NCBI RefSeq assembly: GCF_000204055.1
Contig: NW_006768794.1
Location: 754,423 to 818,422, forward strand
Reading direction: 5' to 3'
Length of the DNA stretch: 64,000 bases
Origin: Melampsora larici-populina 98AG31
Lineage: Eukaryota; Basidiomycota; Pucciniomycetes; Pucciniales; Melampsoraceae
Under the pieces are notes generated by a model. It saw only the letters and a program-made list of their open reading frames with translations. It was not told where the DNA came from and searched no databases. How positions within the stretch are numbered: position 1 is the first letter of the stretch; the number at the start of each line of letters is the position of its first letter. Position numbers and translations under genes: made by a program. Positions 51,512 through 63,095 of the stretch are shown here, in pieces.

Positions 51512-54500
51512 TTAATATTTAAAAGTTAAACATCTAGACAAATTCCTAGCTAAAGAATATCGAATGATTTCAATTTCTTTTGAACCATCACTTTGGTTTT
51601 TCAAAATCATCTTCAAATAAACCAAATAATCAATTCGAATTCGAGTTTGATTTGATTCTTCTAAACCCAATGTGATCTCTTCTAAACATCTTAATAATTC
51701 ATATGTATCTGTTACATTTACCAACATCTCTTCATCTATTCAACCCAACCAAAAGAAAATCCATCAAAAATGTGTAAAGAAAAAGCAGAAAGAAAGAAAG
51801 AAAGAAAGAGAACATTACCTTCTAATAAAGGTAAAAGATCAATCAATAAAATACACCACCATTCCTTAGGAGCGATTTGACCAATCAACAAATTCATCAC
51901 GATCTCAATCACTTTCTTTTTATCTCCTTTTAAATAAAACGAATGTAAATCTCGATACCTAGATAAGAAAATCAAATTATCATTATGATGAGTTGATTCT
52001 TGATCTGATGGACCGCTTTGAAATAAGTTGGGTCGTAGTTTAGGTGCTATTGGATGTAATAAAGATGAAGGAATTTCATCTACTAATTTCGCAAATTCTT
52101 CTGGACCTAATTTTTTCCAAATCCAAATCCAAATCAAATCAAAAAAAGATCAAATCAGTTTAAAATCTTCCATTCTCTTCTCGTTTGTATGACTTCAATT
52201 CAATTCGAAAACAAGAAAGATCTTTGGGGACGCTTGTTTACCTTCATTGATATATTCAATTAAAAGTAAATCAGTAATCCTTCTAATCATTTTCAAATCA
52301 CCAGATCTAATCGAATACGCTATAGCCGAACCAAATTTCCTTTCTTTAATTAACCTTTTAGTTAAAATCTTATCAAACCAAACCAAAAAAATCAGAGTCA
52401 TGAAAATGCAAGAGGAAATGATTTGATTTTTAGAAAGAGAAAGAAATGAAAGACTCACTTTTGTACAACGACAAAATTCATCTTCTAATCCAAACCTTTC
52501 ACAAATCTCTTTAAATTCCAAAACGTTCACTGTAGCTTTTGTCTTCTTCCCTTCTCCTTCCTCCTGATTTCCTTCTTCAATCGAATCATCAATAATCAAT
52601 CTCCTCAAAATTGACTTGATCCAATGAATCCCAAACTTAGTCGTATCAGCATAAGCAATCATCAATCTCCATAACCCTTGATCTAAACTTAGCTCATCTA
52701 AATATTCAAAAACATAAAATTCTCTCATCTTTTCTAATTCGGATTCTTCTGATTCTTCTTCCAAGATTCCTAATTTACTTATCAAATCTATTAAATGACA
52801 TGATAACCATGGTGAAAGTGAATGAGATTCTTGAATCAAAGTTTGAGTGGAACCGGTTAAGATCGAAGAGGTTAATCGATCGGTTATTGAAGTTTGATCA
52901 ATTGGCCAATTCTCTGTCACCGTTTTAATCACAGGTCTATGCCGAAACCCCCCACAAAAGAATTAGTGAAGTTAGAAAAAGAAAAACTGGATTCATTCAA
53001 AAAAAAGGACTTTACCCTAATCCATCACGTTTACAAGTAGGATAAACCCATAAAAGATGAGCCCCAAGTGCTTCTTTCCAATCATAACAAGCTTCTGAAA
53101 CCCGATTCTCATCACCTGATAAGATTTCCAATAAGATCTTCAAACTAGCTTGTAAATATAACAAATCATCTTCATCCATACTTTCGTTTCCTTGTTTTTT
53201 ACGTTCTTCTTCTAATTTGAAAATCATTTCCATCTCTTGATCTAAATTTAATAAAACTCGATCAACTGATTGTCTGAATTGATATAACGCTTCGATAAAT
53301 GAGTTTTCTTGTGAGAATTGGGTGGATCTGGGTGTCTTGTTGATTAAGGAGATCGTGATGGTCATTAATTGGTTCAAAGTTGGGTTCTGGGTTTTGGTAT
53401 AGGGTTTTAAAAGGGCTGTTGATTGAGTTAAATGTCCGCGAATTAAACAACTATGAAAGATTTCGAAGTTGAATCAGTTTCTTTGGTATAGATTGACGCG
53501 ATCAATTTCATGGTTTTTTTCGTAAATCTGACTGACGCGTGTATGTATGGCCAAAAATTAACGTGTTCATAAGGTAATGAAAGATTACTAAGTTCTTCAC
53601 CTTCTTCTTTAGGTGGTTCTAAAGGCGCAAACCAAAGGAAAAAGAACCCCATGAATTTCCAAAAAAAAAAGTTTGGGTTTATCCAATTTCAAAGAAATCA
53701 AGAGTTGATGAATTGAAAGCTTACGAGGATTGATTCGATTCACCCAATCCAAAAACTGTTCAGAAAAGATACCGTCACCTCTACCATCTTCTGGAACAAA
53801 AACTAAAACAAATAAACTAAAACATTCAATCATTTGAATCACTAAATCGATTTCATCTGGATTACTTTCTTCATCTTCTTGCTATTAGTATTTACCCCCC
53901 CCCCCAAAAAAACCAATCAGTTTCGAATTCTTTGATTAGAAAAACTTGTGATTGGTTAAGAAAACTTACTTCTAATTGATTCAAATAATCTTTTAAACTG
54001 ATCACATATTGATGAGCAATTCTAGAATAATATTTGAATTGAGAACTAGATGGAAGTCTATTCAAAAGTACGCAAACACGAGAAAAAAAAGTGCAAATTA
54101 ATGAGTCAAACCAAAGGATGAAATGTGAAAAAAAGGTTGACTAAACTGATGTTGATTTTTCAAATGATCTTCTTCTTCACAAACAGCCACAACTTTTTGT
54201 AAACTACTAAAGATTTCAAAAGATCTTGTAATAAGCTATAAGAAAAAGAATCAAATTAGTAATGGTTATAAATGAAATCTGGAAGAAGAAGAAATTGAAA
54301 TAAAAATTTGGTTTTGGACTAAACTGAACGACGTGAAGGATTCGAATGAAATGAATTGATTAAATAGATAGATTGTTCTGAGATTGATAGTTTTTGATTC
54401 TGATTTGGTTTGGAGAGGATTGATGAAGATGAGATGATAGAGAGTGCTAATCCATTTCGTTTTTTATCCCAATTGATTTGTATTGATTTAGATTGATTCC

Positions 54501-54591
54501 ATTGATTTGATGAGAATGGTTTTGGATGTAATTGGATTGAGATTGGGTTTGAAGTTGAAGTTGAAGTTGATGATGATGGAAGTTGGTTCAT
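51512..54591 (-). CDS. NUP85: Nucleoporin Nup85
   Basis: A structural subunit of the Y-shaped (Nup84/Nup107-160) complex of the nuclear pore, needed for pore assembly and mRNA export. Ten exons: 54,325-54,591, 54,147-54,235, 53,970-54,057, 53,725-53,881, 53,537-53,618, 53,016-53,450, 52,459-52,936, 52,242-52,368, 51,819-52,106 and 51,512-51,735, totalling 2,235 nt (744 residues), with every phase consistent. An alpha-solenoid protein; diagnostic stretches are FLDWVNRINP, NFWPYIHACLIRGHL, RYRDLHSFYLKGD (about 624), IAPKEWWCILLIDLLPLLE (about 655) and DTYELLRCLEEI near the C-terminus. Donors include GTTTAG and GTCAGT. A run of about 11 C at 53,897-53,907 lies in an intron, harmless for coding. 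Intact. Confidence 0.9.
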
Positions 54592-54684
54592 TTTTGGTTA
54601 AAGAATTATCAAAAGTTGTAAATAAATGGTTGAAGGGAGAGATTCGATCAGTTCAAATTACCCGTGAGTTTGTTCGACTTGCGC

Positions 54685-54805
54685 GAGGTGTGCTCCGGGT
54701 CCGGACGTGAGTCGGGTATTGACGGAGCATCCGTCGGATCCGGACGTCGCATAGGGCCCTAAGCCATCTGGTAGCCGGATACCGTGGCCGGTTTCTTTAT
54801 CGGAT
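54685..54805. promoter_or_regulatory. GC-rich block upstream of NUP85
   Basis: About 95 bp upstream of the ATG. GGTCCGGACG, CATCCGTCGGATCCGGACG, GTAGCCGGATACCGTGGCC. Same TCCGGA/TCGGA flavour as the 41,765 and 55,660 blocks. Confidence 0.4.
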
Positions 54806-54891
54806 GTGGAGGCCAAAAAACTCAACCTCATTTGGATATCTGACGGAGAACTCATATAATTTGTAGTTGGCTCATGCTGGCTTGTATTCAT

Positions 54892-55070
54892 ATGATTGTA
54901 AATAACATATCTTGATAATGATAACCAGATAACAAGAAAAGGGAAAAGCTAATCAAAATCCTCCTCAGCATCATGGCTAGTAAGTTTCAAGGGACTAAAC
55001 ACCCAGTGCCAATCTTTGACACATAAAAGAGCCTCAATGTGTAAACAGCAAAGACTAGTACACTGAGGCC
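54892..55070. other. Spacer
   Basis: Short AT-rich spacer between the NUP85 promoter block and a transposase relic. Confidence 0.4.
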
Positions 55071-55589
55071 TCAAGGTTCATTTGGGGTTGTTGGGGCAGC
55101 TGGAGGATTGGTTGATGAAGTTTCATGTCTTGGGGAAATTGGAGGCTGAGTCTGGTTCATCAAAGCAGCAATTTCACATCTCATCTTGACCTTGTTTTCA
55201 AAATGCTAGCCACATTGAGGGCTGGACTGACTGCATGTAACCAGACTTGAATTGTAAATGGTCTTGAGGTTTACTTGAGTCACATTGGGGCCCAAATCTA
55301 TCAATTATGATGGAGCATCTTCTTCTGAATTAATCACCTTGCCAAATTCCTTGAGTCCATCTTCCACAGCTAAGTTCATAACATATGATACACAACCATG
55401 GACCTGGGTCAGGTGATCAAAAGTGATTTTGTCCAAATTTTCAATGACTCAACCAATAGCAGAGTTTGTGCTGACATTGTTGGCTGTCATAGTGCTCACC
55501 TTATCAATTAGGTTATGCTGGTTCAGATATTTGATGATTATGCTGGCAAAGCTATCAAAGTTGTGTACACCTGGAAGATTAGGTGTCAG
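55071..55589 (-). pseudogene. hAT transposase fragment
   Basis: The minus-strand frame from 55,589 reads FDSFASIIIKYLNQHNLIDK, VSTMTANNVSTNSAIG, then TGA, then VIENLDKITFDHLTQVHGCV, SYVMNLAVEDGLKEFGKVI. This is the hAT core where active copies have T-x-D-N-A-x-N-N followed by a conserved His and LxxxGL. Further stops follow, with a Pro/Thr-rich tail ending at 55,071. Decayed, with no TIRs found. It could be related to the source of the hAT-type MITEs at 20,935 and 25,083, but nothing here links them. Confidence 0.6.
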
Positions 55590-55659
55590 TCAACTCAAAA
55601 TGCAAAGGTTACAAAGATGGGAATGGGTAAATAGACCTCACAAAAAAAGAATCAGTCAC

Positions 55660-55815
55660 AGCACCGGTTATCCGGCGGATAGCCGGTCCGAGTGTTGAAG
55701 GATGGTACTGTTGAAAAATATGCTGTCGGATAATCTCCGACGAGTCCGGATACACCAGAGCACCATCGGTCCGGGGCCTGAATCGGGCAAAACACGCCGG
55801 ATAGTGACCGGAGCC
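55660..55815. promoter_or_regulatory. GC-rich block upstream of the flavin-reductase gene
   Basis: CCGGTTATCCGGCGGATAGC, TGTCGGATAATCTCCGACGA, CACGCCGGATAGTGACCGG. It ends about 110 bp before the ATG at 55,923. Confidence 0.4.
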
Positions 55816-55922
55816 CAGCTTGACTTCCAATCCATTGGGTATTCAATCCCATCTCATCAGGATAGCATTTGAATGAATCCACAGTGACTCGACCAACTTC
55901 AATCGACTTCAAGATTAATGAG

Positions 55923-56552
55923 ATGATGAAATCTATCACCAGATTCAAATCAATCCATCAAATCAACTCATATCGATCTCAATCAACCATCTCAACATCA
56001 CCAAGAACTTCAATCCCAACAAACCAAGACAAAACTGGAACAAACCTAAGATTAATGATGAGAAAACTATCACATCCAGTCACCATCATCACCACCAACT
56101 GCCATCAAGAATTTCATGCTGCAACCATCTCATCCTTAACTTCAATCTCATTAGATCCGATCCCATTAATCTCATTTTCTTTAAGACTACCTTCTAAATT
56201 ATTTAATCTCATTTCACTTAACCATCATCATCCTTTCAATGTACATCTTTTAAATCACGATCATCAATCTATTACCCTTTCAAAACGTTTTTCTAAACCT
56301 AGATCGTCTTTAGAAACCAAAATCGGTTTGGATGATGATCAGAAACAGCTTATTGGGGATCAGATCGGCTTGGGAAGATTGGTTTGTTCGATTTGGAAAA
56401 CGATTGAATTGATGGAAGATTCAAGTAAGGAAAAAGAAGTGAAATCGGTGTTGATTTTGGCTAAAGTGATCAAAGTCATCGATGTTGAAACTCTTCATCA
56501 ATCTAAACCTTTGCTATACTATAATCAAACGTATACTACTCTGCAAGATTAA
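55923..56552 (+). CDS. Flavin-reductase-like domain protein, probably mitochondrial
   Basis: 209 residues in one exon, start chosen at the ATG pair 55,923. Residues 1-30 (MMKSITRFKSIHQINSYRSQ) are rich in Ser/Arg and lack acids, like a mitochondrial presequence. Residues 45-200 match the FMN-binding flavin reductase fold: LRLMMRKLSHPVTIITTN, HAATISSLTSISLDPIPLIS, SLRLPSKLF, FNVHLLNHDHQS, GRLVCSIWKTIE, KVIKVIDVE, PLLYYNQTYTTL. Such proteins bind FMN and reduce it with NAD(P)H or act as small flavoprotein oxidoreductases; the substrate here is unknown. Intact. Confidence 0.82.
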   Translation: MMKSITRFKSIHQINSYRSQSTISTSPRTSIPTNQDKTGTNLRLMMRKLSHPVTIITTNCHQEFHAATISSLTSISLDPIPLISFSLRLPSKLFNLISLNHHHPFNVHLLNHDHQSITLSKRFSKPRSSLETKIGLDDDQKQLIGDQIGLGRLVCSIWKTIELMEDSSKEKEVKSVLILAKVIKVIDVETLHQSKPLLYYNQTYTTLQD

Positions 56553-57287
56553 TACATCATCATCAGGTTCAAAAACATAGAGTATAGATCAAGCTTGAGG
56601 ATTTTATTAGAATCAGATGACCAAGAGTGATTGTTTTCTTGAGATCTTGTAATCAAATCCTGTTTGTTTTTCTTATCTATTCATCTTTCAAGCTATTCAT
56701 TTTGATGTCTGCTTTTCTTTACTCTTTTCAAGTTTCGATGGTAAATTTAAAAAAGGTTGGAAGTTTTCTTTTTCTTTCCATTCACGTACATTCTTTATTT
56801 GAAGTAATTGAACTCAAGATGATTTTATTTTCTGACAGTACATAGAAACTTATTGGTTTTTTAATAAAAGTTGTTACAATAAGATCAAACCACAAAAAAA
56901 AGAAAAAAATCGTTTAAAGATTAGCAGCAATTACTTTTGGCGAGAATTATTGACTGTTTTTTTAGGTTTATAGAGGTTTCTTAAATAAAATATATCTGAT
57001 CAAGTTTGTACAGTGTAAAAAGGCTTCAGTCAAGTCAAAAACAACTCATAGTTTGATGTGAAGATAATCAGTCAAGAAGGTATGGTTTATATAGCAAGTT
57101 TTAATTATTGGTCAATTTAGAATGATTTTTTGGTTATCAAGTGGTAAACTAGATTAGATTACAGTCAATTTGATCTCTTCCAAAGATAATAAACAAGATA
57201 ATCCAATTCAATCCAACCTATCACATACACATCCTTTCCAAGAAAGCTTGATTTATTTTCTCAAGAATTCTCTGCCATACAAAACTC
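56553..57287. other. Intergenic (3' flank)
   Basis: AT-rich; no gene supported. Confidence 0.4.
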
Positions 57288-57290
57288 ATA

Positions 57291-57431
57291 GGGCACGTTC
57301 ACTTAAGCAATTTCTGGTGAGAAATCACATTCTGCAAAATTTAAGGTGGCTATTTGGTGGAGCTTCATTTTTCCATTAAAAAGTAAACAGAATGTGATTT
57401 CTGGTTGGAATTTCCTTAAGTGAACACACCC
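57291..57431. mobile_element. Short MITE (141 bp)
   Basis: Ends GGGCACGTTCACTTAAG and, inverted, GGGTGTGTTCACTTAAG, continuing to AGAAATCACATTCTG on both arms; flanked by ATA on both sides (57,288-57,290 and 57,432-57,434). The 3-bp duplication fits a Harbinger-type MITE. Confidence 0.78.
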
Positions 57432-57517
57432 ATACTGTTGGTTTTGTTGAGTATTTTCTCTTTACAAAGTTGAGCACTATAGAAGGAATAGGATCCTCCA
57501 ATGACAATCATGCATCC

Positions 57518-59825
57518 TTGTGACCATTCATTTCACATCTTTTGAAATACATCTGCTATACCTATTATGATTGTTGTGTGGCTTTCATGGCTAGCAGTGA
57601 GAACAACCTTTTCTCATTGATCAGTCAGTAGGATTTGACATAGTCAAGCTGTGGCAATGCACACATCAGGTGAGGTTAAGTTGATTCTAGAGAAAACTGG
57701 AAAAACCAGTTATAGTTGTTTTATCTACTGTTCTGATGAGCTTTTTGAAAATTTCCAATTAACCATTCTTGGAACAGCTATATGGTTTGTAAACTTATTC
57801 ATCACTTGTCAGCACTCAAGCTCTTTGTACTGACCAAAGAGCCATAAGTACTACAATTATTTGTATTCTGGGATAGCTTTGAAAGAAAGCATTTCATTGC
57901 TTATACTCGGCAGTCATCTCAAAGCCTTCCAATCATAAAAGATAATTACTTTGGTAAAGAAGAAATCCAAATGCTTTCAACAATCTCTTCTGAAGGAAGA
58001 CATGTTGAATACCGGATGTATTGGTCTAGTGAATACTGCTTGCCTTTGCATTGTAGAGATGAGGTGATTACAATGAACTAAGTTACTTGTGAAATTATAT
58101 GATCACGTTCTCTCACATTTGAGAAGAAGTAAATTCAAACAAATCAATAATCCTCAAGAATAAATTGATTACATAGAATCTTCTGTTGACATTCAAAATA
58201 CTAGTGAGACAAGTCTTGACAACTAAATTGAACTGATCACATACATGTAGAGAAGATGTATCAATTAAAACTTACGCACTAAGAAGAATACGCCAAGCAA
58301 AAGTATCTCCAATGTCTCCCTTAAATTGGAGCACAATGATATACATAGAGGAGAGTCTCTCCAAGATGTGAAGAGACTCACCTTATCATACTTTAAACAA
58401 ATCTTTTCAGACCATCCTCTGTTCCAAAGTCCAGCTGGATTAGTTACGCAAGTATCTAAATCTCGGTTCCACTTTACCCTTTCTTGCTTAAATTTTAATT
58501 GTTGCTTTGTCCTTCATAGTATCTCAAACTATAATCCATAATTTTCTCTACTCCAAGTATTCATTAGTCCCATCGTATTCACCTACTTTCCGGCTAATAG
58601 CTTTGATTATGAAATGTTATTGGTTTATATCTAGAACCTTTCTACGTACCTAAAAGCTATGTAGATTTACTTGGTCACTACCCAGTTCTTGCAATGCAAA
58701 GTTGGCAAGATCCCTGTTAGTCTTTGGATGCAGGCTTCTCTAGATCTCGTATCTCAGAGATTATAACCAGGCCTAAGGGTTGACCACCTTACATCTGTTA
58801 ACTTACAGCGGGCCTTGGAATTGTGTTTCTTTTAAACATCCTGAGGAGCTTGTGATTTACCCACCTTCATTCTTATATTCTTACTTTAGAATAAGATATA
58901 ACAACAGACATCCAGCGTACCCAGCGGAATACTTAGTCATGAATCTAACTGAGTGAGAACTAGACCTCACCAGTGCCCTTTAAAGTTTGCCACCCTGACA
59001 TCACTCATGGGTTCTTCAATATATCTCATCAAGTATGATTTATTGTGTGTCAATGATCTCAACCAAGAATCAGAAAAGAAAGGAATTCTAGTAGGTTTAT
59101 TTATACAATTCTACAAGTTGAACCCGATTATGATTTCCTTGTAAAACATTTGACTGTTTTCCCTTTCCAATCATATTGAATAGATTCATGAGCTATGGTA
59201 AGCTTCAAGGAGGGTATGGATGGGATTAAGTTACAGTTGAATGCCCCATTGCACTCAAACCCTACCACATCATATGTTCAGATTATTGAATGTATCAAGA
59301 TCATAGGACAACATTTCTAAACTTGATGGTACAATACAGCCCATTTGAGAATGATTGACCACTTTGTTTGAATAAAGGTCATTGCTACAGTGGTCAAAAG
59401 TTAAAACTAACCAAAAAGTGTGTTTACAAGTTCTGTAATCTCTGTACATTCTCAAATTCAGCAAAGAAACAAAACTTAGTCAAAAACAACACCAGGGTTT
59501 GCACCAACCACAATGAGCATTTTGATAAAAATAAACATTCATTCTCATATCAGATGTACTTACAGCCATTGCAAGAATGGCTGATTAGAAAATTGTAAAA
59601 AGTTCATTAGCACAGCAGATATAACCCCTGTAACTGGTTATGCCTAATTTGTTTAAAGTAACTTGAACAAAATTGATGTTTGTGTGTCCACCACACCCTA
59701 GCTACATCAAGTCTTACTAACCAATGAGAATGTGATCTTCTCAAAGCTAGCCATGAAAGCTGAACAATGATGATGGAGGATTCAGCAAACATATTGTGAA
59801 AGGTCTACAGATGAATGGTCACAAG
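57518..59825. mobile_element. Old inverted-repeat element
   Basis: 57,518-57,650 and 59,690-59,825 are degenerate inverted copies (CTTGTGACCATTCAT, GATTGTT, GGCTTTCATGGCTAGC, TTCTCATTG). The 2 kb between has no intact coding frame; 57,651-57,833 (+) and 58,953-59,144 (+) are short protein-like frames of unknown origin. Probably a decayed long-TIR transposon. TTAACTTAACTAAGTCCCTC just outside the right arm (59,844) resembles the ends of the 11,897 element. Confidence 0.45.
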
Positions 59826-61075
59826 CACAGATGATTTTCATGTTAACTTAACTAAGTCCCTCAGACTGAGGTTAAAATGCTGAATACCAACACACAAGTC
59901 CAATATCACAACAAAGAATAATTGAAAGAAAGTTTAATAAAGAGATCTGTGAGGGTAAAATTAAGTGGGGGCTCATACACTTCATCACCAGATTAACCTC
60001 CATCATCACTTTTGTTCATCCCAAGTTACATACTTCCTGTCAGCCTAGAGGATACAACAATGTACCCCAATAGGATGAAAAACCACATAACGCTATAAAA
60101 TATACATATGTTTAAAATAACAAAAAATTAAAATGCATTCTGGCTTGAGAAGAAAACTACCTACACTAGTTTCCTTTGCAACAAGAACACAAAACCTCCT
60201 ACTCAAGTTTCAAGAGTAGATATAAAATAAAAAGACCCCTGCTACCTAATCACAAAGCAGGGTAAAACTAGAATAACTAAAACATAGACCAGAACAACCT
60301 ACATATTAAAATGAAATCAACCAAGTCAGGCCAAAGACCCTGAAGTCCAATTCTAGATGACACAATTCAAAACCAAACTAGTATTTCATCATTCAAATCA
60401 ACAAAATGAAAGGGTCCCAGAAGGACCCTTGACAAAGAGAAAGACACGATGAATCTAAGTCTCTACCCAGGCAATTCAAACCAGAAAAAGGTATAAATAA
60501 AGACCCATTCTCAAGCCACAAAGGAGAGGATCATCTTATAATCAAAACACTAAACTTTCAGACTTTAAATAAAATTGTTCTAACAAGAAAACTTCATAAA
60601 CTCAAGTAGATTACTTCTCAACTGGATTTGATCTACTAGCTTAGTAGTAATATCTTTTCCATAAGCTTGCTTGTTTATTATCAGTTATCTTTTAGATTCA
60701 TCTTTTTATCAATCATTCTGAAGAACTTATTGTTGCTAGATCCAGCTTCATTTCTCTCAAACCTTTAGTCGAAAATATTCAGAAATCTTACTTTGAGATA
60801 AAGAGAATTTTATCTCTTTAGATTGACTTGAGTAGAATTAGACTCACCCTGAGATAGGTGTAATAACCTACCCATCTGTAGAAGACGACTGAAATATTTA
60901 AATATTCAGTGAGTACATATCTGTTGTTGGTTGAAACTGACTCAATTTCTAACTAATAACTTCCTGGCTTGAATTTATCTCAGACAATGTCATCTTACGT
61001 ACTGAAACAAAGCCAACAAAATTAAAACTTGTAACTTTTAAAGTAAGTTTTCATTCAATTCAAGTCTAAATAACT
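59826..61075. other. Intergenic
   Basis: No gene supported. A hairpin AAGGGTCCCAGAAGGACCCTT lies at about 60,410-60,430; AT-rich elsewhere. Confidence 0.4.
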
Positions 61076-61537
61076 TCATTTTATAGTCTCGAGCTGACAC
61101 TTCCGGTAGCATATACCAGCACCAATTGCTAAGCCAATACCTGCTACTGCCCCAAAAATTGGCCATGCCAAGTCTGACTTGAACGACAGATTGGTGATGT
61201 TAGCAATTCCCTCCATTTGTTTTGGAGTCAGTAATGGAGGTTCCCTTACATTAGAACCTTCAGAATCACCGTTGTCCTGCATTTTTCTGTGAGGGATTGG
61301 ATATCCTGGAGGACCAAGGTGTTTTGCCATTGCTTCCATTTGGGCTGCATATTCTTGGCGCTGATTGTATTGTTGAATAGCATCTGGGTAGACCACACCA
61401 CTTGATCCAAATCTGTTTGGGCTAGCTAATTCACTTGGTTTGATGGAGGTGGCCATATCAAGTTGACGGAGGATAGGACTAGAAGTAGTGTGATCCATCA
61501 ACATATTGATGGTTAAGAAGATCTGTTGAAATCTCAT
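61076..61537 (-). CDS. Small protein with a C-terminal membrane span, unknown function
   Basis: 153 residues from ATG 61,537 (an earlier in-frame ATG at 61,585 is followed by a splice-acceptor-like TTTATGTAACAG, so an upstream non-coding or coding exon is possible). A weakly hydrophobic N-terminus (MRFQQIFLTINMLM), a Gln/Met-rich middle (IQQYNQRQEYAAQMEAMAKH), and one clear transmembrane helix near the end (LAWPIFGAVAGIGLAIGAGI) followed by a short basic tail (CYRKCQLETIK). Tail-anchored or type I topology. Family not recognised. The second intact-looking gene edge on the other strand is absent, so it stands alone among repeats. Confidence 0.5.
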   Translation of the reverse strand: MRFQQIFLTINMLMDHTTSSPILRQLDMATSIKPSELASPNRFGSSGVVYPDAIQQYNQRQEYAAQMEAMAKHLGPPGYPIPHRKMQDNGDSEGSNVREPPLLTPKQMEGIANITNLSFKSDLAWPIFGAVAGIGLAIGAGICYRKCQLETIK

Positions 61538-61585
61538 CTTGGCGAGGCTGTTACATAAATATATAGAAATGTCAGCACCAAACAT

Positions 61586-62501
61586 TGATAGTCTCTAAAA
61601 CCTCTGACCATAATATTAGAATAGGAATAAAATAATGAGAAGGACTGTTGGAGATAAGAAAATATAGGGGGGATTGATGAAAGCCTATCATCTTTTTGGA
61701 ATCACAGATATTGATTGGTGATAACAAGGTTCTAAGAGATTTTCATCTATAATGACTGGCTAACAATTCAAAGTGGTGTATAGGTGAGCAATGGAAACAA
61801 AGAGAACCATAATAACAAGCATCAAAAAGTACCCACCAAAAAATATTTTTGTAGCTAGAACTAATTTATATAGAGCTTTAGAATAACCAAGATTTTAGAG
61901 CAGCGGGGATAGAGTGTATTGATGACTGATGAGAAGTTTGAAGGGAAAGATTCAAGAGAGTTGAGGCTTTATGGATATTGCCCTGAGTGCGACATTGGTA
62001 ACCGCTTCTCACAAACCACACAATTCTATCTCCTCAAACTGGTCTGAACCTGTTGAAACATCTGTTTCAAAGGAAGTGGAGAATAAGGGAGGGTGTATTT
62101 CACACCCGCACAGATTGATGTTATTTGACGTCAAACTTTTATTCAATGTACCATTACATAAATTACATGACTTTTCATGACTTTTTGATTTGAATGTATT
62201 TCATTTGTGGAGAAAAATGTAAATATTATAATATAGTGCTTATCCCTGAAAACAAGGAAATCTAATCTGATCTCCAAAACCTATCCCCTTTGCCAAAACT
62301 CACCTTTTTTGAATTCCACAAGTCACTTTGGTGATGTGAGATTGAGGACTCTGTGTCCATAGCTTTTTGGAACAATCCATAGTTTTTTCTTGCTTTTCAA
62401 ATACCAATCTTTAGAGCACAACCCCGTTCTACATTTTGGTATTTTCAGTGATAAGCACTATAGTACCTATCATCACCCTCAAACCATTCCAGAATTACAT
62501 A
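61586..62501. other. Intergenic
   Basis: Upstream region of the 61,076 gene, then AT-rich spacer; no gene supported. Confidence 0.4.
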
Positions 62502-62503
62502 TA

Positions 62504-62904
62504 CAGTTGAACCAGTCTAGTCTCAACCACAACCGCTCTGCAAAAATGAAATTTCGTTACAGAAATTTATACACATGACTCAAACTGATAAACATCATGT
62601 AATAAGTCATTTTTGGGCTTATTACATGGTGTTATTGTCAGGAATGACTTGAAAAGTTGATCTGATGGGCCAATTCTTTTTTTTTGAAAAAAATCCCCAA
62701 AACCTCAGTATTTGGGTCTAGGTACCTTAGGCGGCCTAATATCAATGCGTAAGGACTTAACGTAAGGACTTAAGTACTCAACCTAAGTACTTAAGTACTT
62801 AATTCCTCAAATCTGGTCTTCCGGAGGGCCTCCAAGGTATTCTGGAGGGGCCAAAATTTGGGTCTTGGGGCCGGCCTGTGGTTGAGACTAGACTGGTTCA
62901 ACTG
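62504..62904. mobile_element. Tc1/mariner-type MITE (401 bp)
   Basis: Perfect 26-bp or longer inverted ends starting CAGTTGAACCAGTCTAGTCT, flanked by TA on both sides (62,502-62,503 and 62,905-62,906). Near the centre, 62,749-62,805 is built of GTAAGGACTTAA and TAAGTACTTAAG units forming a palindrome. No ORF. Confidence 0.83.
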
Positions 62905-63030
62905 TAACTCTATGGGTAACTCAAAATTGAATAACAGTTTCAATTTGACAAGGTGTTACAGGTTCTCATCATGTATGACATTTGAATCAGACCCGCATGT
63001 GCCAGATTACAATCTAGGGGCAGTGAATTG

Positions 63031-63095
63031 ACTTAACAAAGTCCCTTGTGCAGTGGTTCAACATAGCAAGCAATGCCTGAGGTGTAAGGGACTTT
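63031..63095. repeat. Hairpin end motif of the Mutator-like family
   Basis: CTTAACAAAGTCCCTTGTG ... TGTAAGGGACTTTC: the same arrangement (CTTAAC, then AAGYCCCT, loop, AGGGRCTT) as at the ends of the 11,897 element and at 27,357-27,398 and 27,870-27,911. No second end was found, so this is a solitary end. Confidence 0.5.
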
